This document shows, in pieces, positions 1 to 8,731 of a stretch of DNA of 64,000 nucleotides. Both the position numbers and the translations under genes were made by a program. Within the stretch, counting starts at the first letter, position 1. Each line of letters starts with the position of its first letter. The stretch covers positions 1 to 64,000 of the forward strand of contig NZ_KV825599.1 in NCBI RefSeq assembly GCF_001831515.1, read 5' to 3'. The notes below the pieces were generated by a model. The model made no database searches and was not told where the DNA came from. It saw only the letters and a program-made list of their open reading frames with translations. The stretch is from Corynebacterium sp. HMSC074A01. GTDB lineage: Bacteria; Actinomycetota; Actinomycetes; Mycobacteriales; Mycobacteriaceae.

Positions 1-120
1 CCGACGTGTCTACTTTCCGGGGGTCAGGCCCAACCAGAAGATCAGCTTCCTCCCACTTTTCGACGCCTCATTCTCCCACCATCACGCCAGTTCCCGGAGA
101 TGACGCTCGTATCCACTACA

Positions 121-154
121 AAAGAAAAGGGCCTGCCGTAGCGGCAGACCCTCT
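121..154 (-). terminator. Rho-independent terminator of the secreted-protein gene
   Basis: An inverted repeat (AGGG 128-131 and CTGCCG 133-138 pairing with CGGCAG 142-147 and CCCT 149-152) is followed, reading the minus strand, by a T-rich run at 128-121. It lies 11 bases beyond the stop codon of the minus-strand gene ending at 165. That is the expected geometry of an intrinsic terminator. Confidence 0.85.
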
Positions 155-164
155 CAGAATCGAG

Positions 165-863
165 TTAGCGCGGAAGTGGGATCTTCACGCCTGGGATAGC
201 GCCTGCCAGTGCGGCGACACCCACGCCTACACCGACAAGGACCAGAAGGCCGATGATGATATCGACGACCGAGTCATTCGAGGATTCGTCACCCTGAGGA
301 GCTGGGGTGCTAGTGTTCGTAGGCGTTGGCTCCGCCGTTGCCGTTGGCTTCGCGGTGTCGGTAGGGGCAGGCTTCGTGCTCGTCGTAGATTCCTTTGGCT
401 TTGGACGAGCAAACAAAGAGACCAACTTGGGATCAACCGGCACCGAAATTTTTCCAGGGAACGGTCCACTGGAACCGTCAGTGAATGTCACTTCAGCTTC
501 AAAATCAATTTCGAAGCGAGATGGGTACCGCGTGCCTTCAACCGGCTCTACCCAGAGCTTTTCAGTACTTAGATCGAAGAAGGTATATTCCCCGGTAGTC
601 ACTTTTACATCGTACGGAGAATCCCACTTCTTCAGTTTGATGGAGCGCACGTACTTGGAGTCATCCGCCATATCCACATTGATGAACGTGCTGTTCAGAT
701 CCGTCCCCAGCCAAGCAACGCCTCCCTTCAGGCGTGGATTCAGCCTCTCAGCCATCGATGCCGAAACAGTTTCTTCCTCACCAAAAGCAGACGGTCCCGC
801 AACAACAGTCAACGGCGCCACAAGCCCTACAGCAAGCGCGCCCGCCATGAGTTTAGCCTTCAT
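165..863 (-). CDS. Secreted, C-terminally membrane-anchored hypothetical protein
   Basis: The 232-residue product starts with a Sec signal peptide (Lys at 2 and 4, a hydrophobic stretch to about residue 22, then VVAGPSAFGEE). A beta-rich extracellular domain follows (about 30-150), with many aromatic and charged residues and no family I recognise. A Pro/Thr/Ser-rich linker (about 155-195) leads to one hydrophobic segment (about 200-225) ending near a short basic tail, IPLPR. No LPxTG motif is seen, so anchoring is probably by the transmembrane helix rather than by sortase. It is transcribed alone and ends in its own terminator. The gene is less GC-rich than its neighbours and breaks the conserved order upstream of metK, so it looks like a species-specific surface protein. 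Function unknown. Confidence 0.75.
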   Translation of the reverse strand: MKAKLMAGALAVGLVAPLTVVAGPSAFGEEETVSASMAERLNPRLKGGVAWLGTDLNSTFINVDMADDSKYVRSIKLKKWDSPYDVKVTTGEYTFFDLSTEKLWVEPVEGTRYPSRFEIDFEAEVTFTDGSSGPFPGKISVPVDPKLVSLFARPKPKESTTSTKPAPTDTAKPTATAEPTPTNTSTPAPQGDESSNDSVVDIIIGLLVLVGVGVGVAALAGAIPGVKIPLPR

Positions 864-918
864 GGAAGCTCCTTCTCCCTAGTATTTCCAACTAAACACA
901 CATATTAACCCAAGCCAA

Positions 919-1335
919 TCACAAAGTCATCAGTGCTTCCTTTTGGATTTTGGAGACGAGTCGGCGTTTGCGGCCGTAGTTGATGATGAGTCCGTGGTCG
1001 TCGAAGAGCACACCGCGGGCGTTGGCGTTGGCGGCGACGTTGGCGAGGTTGAAGGCGGGTACGGCATTGTTGTTGGGGAGATACCCGTTGCCGTTGGTGC
1101 TCATCATGATGTTGACTTGTGCTGCTGGTGCGAGGCGGGTGCTTTTGGCCATGGCGGTGCGTACGAGTTGCACCATGCCTATCAGGGCGTGGAGCAGGAA
1201 GCGTTGGGGTGGTAGCCCGCAGCCGGTGTTGAGGATGTCTGCCCCGCTTGTATCGGGACGGGTGGTGGCTTCCTCGAGTGCGGTGGTGAGTTTGGTTTCG
1301 TCGAACTCGCCGTGTTCGTTGACGTGGTCGCTCAT
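919..1335 (-). pseudogene. Remnant of a DUF222 / HNH endonuclease (13E12-type) gene
   Basis: A 138-residue reading frame. Its last third (GVLFDDHGLIINYGRKRRLVSKIQ) resembles the stretch that in 13E12/DUF222 proteins lies just before the C-terminal HNH nuclease motif, where the usual pattern is a hydrophobic strand, G-R-x-x-R-L and x-Q-R. The frame stops right there, so the HNH Cys/His residues are missing, and most of the N-terminal DUF222 domain is absent too. What remains is an internal segment bounded by an acidic start and an early stop. I infer a decayed copy of these multicopy actinobacterial genes. A short but real protein cannot be excluded. Confidence 0.55.
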
Positions 1336-1370
1336 GGTGTTAAGGCCTGCGTGTTAGGCGAGTGCGGTCT

Positions 1371-1415
1371 AACATGCCCGGTGGACGTTTCTAATATGCC
1401 TGGTGAGGGCATGTT
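1371..1415. repeat. Inverted repeat with flanking direct repeats in the metK upstream spacer
   Basis: AACATGCCC at 1371-1379 is perfectly complementary to GGGCATGTT at 1407-1415. A second layer overlaps it: a 16-base unit beginning TCTAA at 1368-1383 recurs at 1390-1405 with two changes. It lies in the 535-bp gene-free stretch between the DUF222 remnant and metK. No function is assigned. It could be the end of a mobile element or a regulatory site. Confidence 0.5.
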
Positions 1416-1465
1416 TCTTACGGAGTTCGAAGTGGCTTTATGCGGTTCGAACATGGGGCATTGTT

Positions 1466-1602
1466 TTCCGCCTGTGCGGAATTAGTCTGGGAGCTCGCTG
1501 AACGTGGGACAATGGCGAGACGCCTGGGACAGCGCCGCGACGGCCGAGCGTCGGCAAGCAATAACTTCCGCCCCTGCGGAATTAGTCTGGCAGCTCGCTG
1601 AA
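1466..1602. repeat. Pair of 37-bp direct repeats exactly 100 bp apart, each with a hairpin
   Basis: The copies at 1466-1502 and 1566-1602 agree at 34 of 37 positions. Each begins with a perfect inverted repeat, TTCCGC-4 nt-GCGGAA. Two of the three differences fall in the hairpin loop, so the stem is untouched. The second copy is followed by another inverted repeat, AATGAAGG (1601-1608) with CCTTCATT (1618-1625). No open frame covers the pair convincingly. They resemble small structured intergenic repeats, but I know no named family with this sequence. Confidence 0.7.
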
Positions 1603-1705
1603 TGAAGGCCCGTCGCTCCTTCATTGCACCCAGTGCCCCAAAAGGCCAGGTCGTGGCCCGGGTCCGGTGTGTGGCCAAGCATTCTGATAGGCAACATTGC
1701 GCATT

Positions 1706-1721
1706 TAGACCGCTTGGTCTA
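1706..1721 (+). promoter_or_regulatory. McbR operator upstream of metK
   Basis: TAGACCGCTTGGTCTA is a perfect 16-bp match to the McbR box TAGAC-N6-GTCTA and is fully palindromic apart from the central GCTT. McbR is the TetR-type repressor of methionine and sulfur genes in corynebacteria, and metK is a known target in C. glutamicum. The box lies 150 bases before the chosen metK start, so the controlled promoter probably lies next to it with a leader of more than 100 nt, or a second promoter near TAATAC (about 1833) is used. Confidence 0.85.
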
Positions 1722-1870
1722 TTGTTGTTGAAGTTCCCGCCGCAACGCGTGCGCGCAGCACCCCGGTGCCTGCCCGTGATTCCGTGTGAGACCAGCGTTG
1801 TTGTCTGGTGGTTCCCAGTTGGCGCGGGTGCGTAATACACGTTATTGCTGCATCGAAAGAGGAGACCGTT

Positions 1871-3085
<1,215 letters not shown>

Positions 3086-3137
3086 CCACAACCGACGGGG
3101 CAAGCCAAGGAGCAGCGCTGCGCTAGAATCTGGCACC

Positions 3138-5144
3138 ATGTCCCAGCCTGCCGCTCGCTTTCCCGTCGCTCGGGTACTGCCGCTGCTTGGCTTGCCGCAG
3201 CTCGATCGCCCCTTTGACTACCTGGTCACCGAAGGGGAATCCGACGCGGCGCAACCGGGAGTGCGGGTGCGGATCCGCTTCGCCGGGCGGCTGGTGGACG
3301 CAATCGTCCTGGAGCGCACGGCCGCCTCCACACACGAGGGCAGCCTTCGCTTCATCGAGCGGGTGATCTCGCCCGAGCAGGTCGCTCCAGAGCAGCTTCG
3401 CTCGCTTATCGACGCCTTAGCGCAGCGGTACGCCGGCGTCCGCTCAGACATCTACCGCGCCGCCATCCCGGCGCGCCACGCCAAGGCCGAGGAGACGGAC
3501 ACCTCGACGCCGTGGGCGCAGCTCGGCGAGGTGGCGGAGCCCGACCTGTCTGCCTGGAGCAGTTACGAATTCGGCGAGAGCTTCGTCGACGCGGTACTGG
3601 AAGGCAAGATGGCGCGCGCCGCCTGGCAGGTGGCTCCCGGCGACGATTGGGCGGGCGCGCTCGCGGCCCTGGGCGTCAAGCTTGCGCGTGACGGGGGAGG
3701 GGTGTTGATTGTGGTGCCGGATCAGCGTGACGTCGATAATTGCGAGCGAGCCTTTCGTGAGCTGGTCAGCGCGAAGCAGGTGACCACCTTGACGGCGAGC
3801 CAGGGGCCGCAGGCCCGCTACTCGCGCTACCTGTCGATTCTGCACGGCCAGGGCCGCATCGTGGTGGGCACGCGCTCGGCGGCTTTCGCGCCGGTACGCG
3901 ACTTGCGGCTGATGGTGCTCATGCACGACGGCGACGCGAACCTAGTGGATCCGCGCGCACCGTACGTGCACGCGCGCGAAGTACTCACCACGCGCTCCGC
4001 GATGGAGCGAGTTCCGCTCGTGCTCGGTGGATGGGCCCGCACGGCGGAGGCGCAGCTGTTTGTCGAGTCCGGCTGGATGCACGAGCTGGTCGCGCCGCGT
4101 CCGGTCCTGCGCCAGCTCAGCCCGTATATCCATGCGGCGGGCGATTCCGACATCGCGCTCGAAAGAGACCCGCGGGCGCGGCACGCGCGCCTTCCCTCCG
4201 AGGCCTTCATGGCCGCCCGGCGCGCGCTCAAGCGTGGTGCACCGGTGCTCTTCCAGGTGCCGCGTACGGGCTACATCCAGTCTTTAGCCTGCGGGCAGTG
4301 CCGGACTCCTGCCCGCTGCCGATGGTGTAACGGGCCGCTCGGCCTGCCGTCTGGTGAAGAGGCGGCGGCCCCGACCTGCCGGTGGTGTGGTCGAATGGAT
4401 CCCGCGCACGTGTGCCCTGCGTGCGGTTCGCGGCGGGTGCGCGCCACAGTGCTGGGCACTGAGCGGACGGCAGAGGAGCTCGGCCGGGCGTTCGCGCAGT
4501 TTCGTGTGCGCACCTCGTGGGGTGACAAGGTGCTCGATGCCGTGCCGAGTGAGCCTGCCATTATCGTCGCCACGCCGGGTGCGGAGCCGCCCGCAGAAGG
4601 CGGGTACGGCGCGGCGATCTTGCTGGACGTGTGGGCACTGCTACACCGCCCGGACTTACGCGCAACCGAGGACACCTTTGCCAAGTGGCTGCAGGCGGCC
4701 ACGCTCGTGCAACCGCACAGCGCGGGCGGCGAGGTCGTGGTCGTGGCTGATCCCGCGCTGCCGGTCGTGCAGCACCTCATCCGCTGGGACGCGGCGGGCC
4801 ATGCGGCGTTAGAGCTGGCGCACCGCAGGGACGCGCGCTTTCCACCCGCGGTGCACATTGCCGTCGTGGATGCGCCCCGGCACGCGCTTGAGGACTTCTT
4901 CGCGCACGTGGAGCTGCCTGAGCACGCGGAAGTGCTGGGCCCTGTCGACCTGCCCGCCGGGGTCACGCTGCCGGGCGAGTGGGACGTGCCCCGTTATGGC
5001 GAGGCGCAGCGGATGCTCGTGCGCTCCCCGCTGCGCGGACGTACCGAGCTCGGCCGGGCGTTGCGGGCGGGCGCGGTGCACCGGGCTGCGCGCAAGCAGA
5101 CGCTGCCGCTGCGCATCCAGGTCAACCCGATTGACGTGGGGTAG
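3138..5144 (+). CDS. priA: Primosomal protein N' (PriA-like, helicase-degenerate)
   Basis: PriA-type replication restart protein, 668 residues. Two zinc-binding clusters (C-x2-C, then further C-x2-C pairs) lie at about residues 385-435, and GTRSAAFAPV, a conserved helicase segment, at about 243. The ATPase core is broken: where Walker A (GxxGSGKT) belongs there is QVAPGDDWAGAL, and the DEEH box reads MHDGDA. This loss is typical of actinobacterial PriA, so it is probably a structural loader rather than a motor. The ATG at 3138 follows TAGAAT by 8 nt with no ribosome binding site, so the mRNA is likely leaderless. The start lies 52 bases after metK, and def follows. Confidence 0.9.
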   Translation: MSQPAARFPVARVLPLLGLPQLDRPFDYLVTEGESDAAQPGVRVRIRFAGRLVDAIVLERTAASTHEGSLRFIERVISPEQVAPEQLRSLIDALAQRYAGVRSDIYRAAIPARHAKAEETDTSTPWAQLGEVAEPDLSAWSSYEFGESFVDAVLEGKMARAAWQVAPGDDWAGALAALGVKLARDGGGVLIVVPDQRDVDNCERAFRELVSAKQVTTLTASQGPQARYSRYLSILHGQGRIVVGTRSAAFAPVRDLRLMVLMHDGDANLVDPRAPYVHAREVLTTRSAMERVPLVLGGWARTAEAQLFVESGWMHELVAPRPVLRQLSPYIHAAGDSDIALERDPRARHARLPSEAFMAARRALKRGAPVLFQVPRTGYIQSLACGQCRTPARCRWCNGPLGLPSGEEAAAPTCRWCGRMDPAHVCPACGSRRVRATVLGTERTAEELGRAFAQFRVRTSWGDKVLDAVPSEPAIIVATPGAEPPAEGGYGAAILLDVWALLHRPDLRATEDTFAKWLQAATLVQPHSAGGEVVVVADPALPVVQHLIRWDAAGHAALELAHRRDARFPPAVHIAVVDAPRHALEDFFAHVELPEHAEVLGPVDLPAGVTLPGEWDVPRYGEAQRMLVRSPLRGRTELGRALRAGAVHRAARKQTLPLRIQVNPIDVG

Positions 5145-5188
5145 TCCTTGCAGTGTGCTCGCGGGGTGGGTCAGTACACTTGGCAGAC

Positions 5189-5689
5189 ATGACTGCGCTG
5201 AGTTTGCGCCTTTTCGGCGATCCCATTCTCAAGACTGCCGCGCGCCCTGTCGCGGAGTTCGGCGAGGGGCTGCGACGCACCGCCGCGGAGATGCTGGACA
5301 TCATGGACGCCTCCGGCGGGGTGGGGCTTGCGGCCAACCAGGTTGGCCCAGGCATCCGGTTGTTCGTCTTCGACTGCAACGGCATGCGTGGCCACCTGGT
5401 TAACCCTGGGTGGCACCAGGTGGGCGAAGATACGCAGACTGGCGTCGAGGGTTGCCTGTCTGTCCCGGGTGTGCGCGGCACGATCACGCGCGCAGCGAAT
5501 GTCCTGGCAACCGGGAATGACGTCCAGGGCCGGCCGGTGACAATCGCTGCCTCGGGGCTGTTGGCGCGCTGCATCCAGCACGAGACAGATCACCTGGACG
5601 GAGTCATGTTCATGCAGCGGATGGAACGCGAGGAGCGGAAAGCGGCGATGGCGGCGATTCACGCTTCCGAATGGTGGAAGGAGAACTAG
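5189..5689 (+). CDS. def: Peptide deformylase
   Basis: Removes the formyl group from the N-terminal methionine of new proteins; an Fe2+/Zn2+ enzyme acting at the ribosome exit. All three family motifs are present in the 166-residue product: GVGLAANQVG (motif 1, with Asn in place of the usual Pro), EGCLSVPG (about 87-94, metal Cys) and QHETDHLDG (about 129-137, two metal His and catalytic Glu). The ATG at 5189 comes 8 nt after TACACT, suggesting a leaderless transcript. The stop codon abuts the fmt start, pairing the deformylase with the formyltransferase, as is usual in bacteria. Confidence 0.96.
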   Translation: MTALSLRLFGDPILKTAARPVAEFGEGLRRTAAEMLDIMDASGGVGLAANQVGPGIRLFVFDCNGMRGHLVNPGWHQVGEDTQTGVEGCLSVPGVRGTITRAANVLATGNDVQGRPVTIAASGLLARCIQHETDHLDGVMFMQRMEREERKAAMAAIHASEWWKEN

Positions 5690-6622
5690 ATGCGAGTTGT
5701 ATTTGCCGGAACCCCGGAGCCCGCAGTGGTGGCGCTTCAGCGGCTCATTGATTCCGAGCACGAGGTGGTCGCGGTGCTTACCCGGCCCGACGCCCGTCGT
5801 GGGCGGGGCAGGACGCTGCACCCCTCGCCGGTAAAGGCGCTAGCGCAAGAGCACGGCATCGAGGTGCTCACACCTGAGTCGCTGCGCGAGAACGACGAGG
5901 TGCGCGCGCGGCTGGCAGAGCTCGCCCCGGAGGCGATCCCAGTTGTGGCCTACGGCAACTTGATCCCCAAGGACATGCTGGGCATCGCCCCGCACGGGTG
6001 GGTCAACCTGCACTTCTCGCTGCTGCCCAAGTGGCGCGGCGCGGCCCCCGTGCAGGCAGCGATCCGGGAGGGCGATGCGACAACCGGCGCGACGACCTTC
6101 CGGATCGACGAGGGCCTGGATACCGGCGAGGTGCTCGCCACGCTCACCGAGGACATCACCGCCGATGACACTGCAGACTCACTGCTGACCCGCCTTGCCT
6201 ACGCGGGCGCGGACCTGCTGGTAGAGACGATGACGGGGCTGGAAAAGGGCACGATCGCCCCAACCTCGCAGGAGGGCGAGGCGAGCTATGCGCCGAAGCT
6301 CACCACCGACAACGCGCGCATTGACTGGCACGCGGCGGCAAATCAGATCGACCGCGCGGTGCGCTCCCACACCCCCGGCCCGGGCGCGTGGACGACCTGG
6401 GACGGCCAGCGCGTCAAGGTGGGCCCGGTCAAGGTCGGCGAGACGGACTCGCTCGAGCCCGGGCACGTGAGCGTCGAAAAGAGCGAGGTGCGCGTGGGTA
6501 CTGCGACAAACGACGTGGTGCTGACCACGGTGCAGCCGCCAGGCAAAAAGATGATGGCAGCGGCCGACTGGGGCCGTGGCCTGCAGCAGGACGTCGTTGC
6601 GCAAGGAGTGGTGTTTGAGTGA
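5690..6622 (+). CDS. fmt: Methionyl-tRNA formyltransferase
   Basis: Formylates Met-tRNA(fMet) with 10-formyl-tetrahydrofolate for translation initiation. The 310-residue product has the N-terminal Rossmann start FAGTPEPAVVAL, the formyl-transfer region NLHFSLLPKWRGAAPVQ (about 105-121) with the conserved His and Ser, and the C-terminal tRNA-binding domain (about 205-310). The ATG directly follows the def stop codon, with AAGGAGA just upstream inside def, so the two are translationally coupled. Its end overlaps the rsmB start by 4 nt (GTGA). Confidence 0.96.
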   Translation: MRVVFAGTPEPAVVALQRLIDSEHEVVAVLTRPDARRGRGRTLHPSPVKALAQEHGIEVLTPESLRENDEVRARLAELAPEAIPVVAYGNLIPKDMLGIAPHGWVNLHFSLLPKWRGAAPVQAAIREGDATTGATTFRIDEGLDTGEVLATLTEDITADDTADSLLTRLAYAGADLLVETMTGLEKGTIAPTSQEGEASYAPKLTTDNARIDWHAAANQIDRAVRSHTPGPGAWTTWDGQRVKVGPVKVGETDSLEPGHVSVEKSEVRVGTATNDVVLTTVQPPGKKMMAAADWGRGLQQDVVAQGVVFE

Positions 6623-8052
6623 GTGGCGGATTTCGTTCCAGGGCCGCAGGTCGGCGCGAGCCGAAGAAGGATGCGCCCGCAGCACGTAGGCGCGCGCCGA
6701 AACAGCAACAGAAGCAGCAACTAGCCATCAACGACCCGGCTCGCGAGGCGGCGCTTGAGGTGCTGCACCGCGTGGCGACGGACGGGGCGTACGCGAACCT
6801 CGTGCTGCCCGGCCTTTTGCGCGAGCGGCGCATCACCGGCCGCGACGCGGCCTTTGCCACCGAGCTGACCTATGGCGCGCTGCGCACCCAGGGCGTGCTC
6901 GACGCAGTGATCTCGGCGAATTCCTCCCGCGAGCTGGACAAGATCGATCCGTGGGTGCTCGCCGCCCTGCGCCTCGGCACCTACCAGTTGCTCTACACGC
7001 GGGTCTCCCCGCACGCAGCAGTGGATACCACTGTGCGCCTCGTGGAGGCCGCGGGCCAGGGCAAGGCGAAAGGCTTTGCCAACGGCATCTTGCGCACCAT
7101 TGGGCGCTCGACCCGGCAGCAGTGGTTCGATCGGCTCATGCCCTCGGACGCACTCGACGCGCTCGCCTTCAAGCACGCGCACCCGGCGTGGATCGCGCGA
7201 TCCTTCCACACCGCGCTGGGTGCCCAGGTGGAAGAGCTGGGTGCCGCGCTCGAGGCGGATTCGGCTCGTCCCGGCGTTCACCTGGTTGCGCGCCCTGGCG
7301 AGCTCAGCGCGGAGGAGCTCGCCCTGGCCGTCGGCGGCGAGCAGGGCCGCTACTCGCCCTACGCCGTCTACCTCGAGGAGGGTGACCCAGGTGAGCTTGC
7401 GCCGGTGCGCGAAGGGCTCGCCGCGGTGCAGGACGAGGGCTCGCAGCTCATCGCGCGCGCCGTCGCCGAAGTGCCAGTCGACGACGATCAAGGTCGTTGG
7501 CTTGACCTGTGTGCCGGTCCAGGCGGCAAGGCCGCGCTCATCGGTGCACTCGCGCGTATCGACGGCGCCACCGTCGACGCCGTCGAGCCCAGCAACCACC
7601 GCGCGGACCTGGTGCGCAAGGCGGTCAAGGGCCTGCCGGTGAACGTCCACACGGTGGACGGGCGCGACCCCGGCCTTGCGCCCGGCTACGACCGCGTGCT
7701 GGTCGACGCCCCGTGCTCGGGGCTCGGCGCTTTGCGACGCCGCCCGGAAGCCCGCTGGACCAAGCAGGAACACGACATCGACGAGCTGGTTCCGCTGCAG
7801 GAGGCACTGCTTGCCTCCGCGATTTCGCTCACCCGCCCAGGCGGTGTCGTGATCTACTCGACCTGCTCGCCCGATGTGCGCGAGACACGCGGAGTGGTCG
7901 ACGACGCGCTTGGGCGCGGCGAGGTCGAAGAGCTCGATGCGAGCCCGTACGCCTGCGGCATGACCGAAACCGGCGAGGCGCGCAGCGTGCAGATGTGGCC
8001 GCACCGCCACGGCACCGACGCAATGTTCTTCGCGGTGCTGCGGAAGAAGTAG
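6619..8052 (+). CDS. rsmB: 16S rRNA (cytosine-967 C5)-methyltransferase
   Basis: The 477-residue product has a basic N-terminal tail (about 1-35), a NusB-like RNA-binding domain (about 35-170), and a SAM-dependent methyltransferase domain with DLCAGPGGKAALIG (about 295-308). The two catalytic cysteines of the RNA m5C family sit in DAPCSGLG (about 364) and STCSPDVRET (about 413). The GTG start overlaps the fmt stop in a GTGA arrangement, so it belongs to the def-fmt-rsmB unit. The tail of Lys, Arg and Gln at 15-35 is longer than in the E. coli enzyme. Confidence 0.94.
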   Translation: MSGGFRSRAAGRREPKKDAPAARRRAPKQQQKQQLAINDPAREAALEVLHRVATDGAYANLVLPGLLRERRITGRDAAFATELTYGALRTQGVLDAVISANSSRELDKIDPWVLAALRLGTYQLLYTRVSPHAAVDTTVRLVEAAGQGKAKGFANGILRTIGRSTRQQWFDRLMPSDALDALAFKHAHPAWIARSFHTALGAQVEELGAALEADSARPGVHLVARPGELSAEELALAVGGEQGRYSPYAVYLEEGDPGELAPVREGLAAVQDEGSQLIARAVAEVPVDDDQGRWLDLCAGPGGKAALIGALARIDGATVDAVEPSNHRADLVRKAVKGLPVNVHTVDGRDPGLAPGYDRVLVDAPCSGLGALRRRPEARWTKQEHDIDELVPLQEALLASAISLTRPGGVVIYSTCSPDVRETRGVVDDALGRGEVEELDASPYACGMTETGEARSVQMWPHRHGTDAMFFAVLRKK

Positions 8053-8062
8053 GCTTAGCACC

Positions 8063-8731
8063 ATGATCTACATCGCCCCATCAATTCTCGCCGCAGACTA
8101 CGCAAACCTGGGCAACGACGTGCGCAAAGTGCCCAACGCGGACTTGATCCACGTGGACATCATGGATGGTCACTTCGTGCCCAACCTCTCCTTCGGCCCC
8201 GACGTGACTAAGGCCGTCGACGGTGTCACGGACCAGTTTCTGGACATGCACCTGATGATCGAAGACCCGGAGCGCTGGTTTCCCACCTACGTTCAGGCGG
8301 GCGGGGACCGCATGATCTTCCACGTGGAGGCAACCAGGGACCACGTGGCGGCTGGCCGGCAGTGCCGCGAGCTCGGCGTCCAGTCGGGCTTTGCGGTCAA
8401 GCCGGGCACTCCGATCGAGCCCTACCTGGACTCGGTGGGCGAGTTTGACCAGGTCATGGTGATGAGCGTGGAGCCCGGCTTCGGTGGGCAGAAGTTCATG
8501 CCGGAGGTGCTTGGCAAGGTCATGGCGTTGCGTGACCACATCAAAGCCGAGGGGCTCGACACGATCATCGGTATCGACGGCGGCATCGCGAACGCGACGA
8601 TCGCGCAGGCGGCGGAGGCCGGCGTCGACGCCTTCGTGGCGGGCTCCGCGGTCTTCGGTGCGGACAACCCGGCCGAGGCGGTTGAGCGCCTGCGCGAGCT
8701 CGCCCAAGAGGCGCGCGGCGGTGCCAACTGA
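8063..8731 (+). CDS. rpe: Ribulose-phosphate 3-epimerase
   Basis: Interconverts ribulose 5-phosphate and xylulose 5-phosphate in the pentose phosphate pathway. This is a 222-residue TIM barrel with the family signatures LIHVDIMDGHFVPNLSFGPD (metal-binding His and catalytic Asp), HLMIEDPERW, MSVEPGFGGQKF and IGIDGGI. The ATG at 8063 lies 10 bases after rsmB, and TAGGCT ends 6 nt before it, so it may also be read from its own leaderless promoter. Its stop is fused to the start region of ribD. Ribulose 5-phosphate is the precursor used by RibB downstream, which gives the position metabolic sense. Confidence 0.95.
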   Translation: MIYIAPSILAADYANLGNDVRKVPNADLIHVDIMDGHFVPNLSFGPDVTKAVDGVTDQFLDMHLMIEDPERWFPTYVQAGGDRMIFHVEATRDHVAAGRQCRELGVQSGFAVKPGTPIEPYLDSVGEFDQVMVMSVEPGFGGQKFMPEVLGKVMALRDHIKAEGLDTIIGIDGGIANATIAQAAEAGVDAFVAGSAVFGADNPAEAVERLRELAQEARGGAN

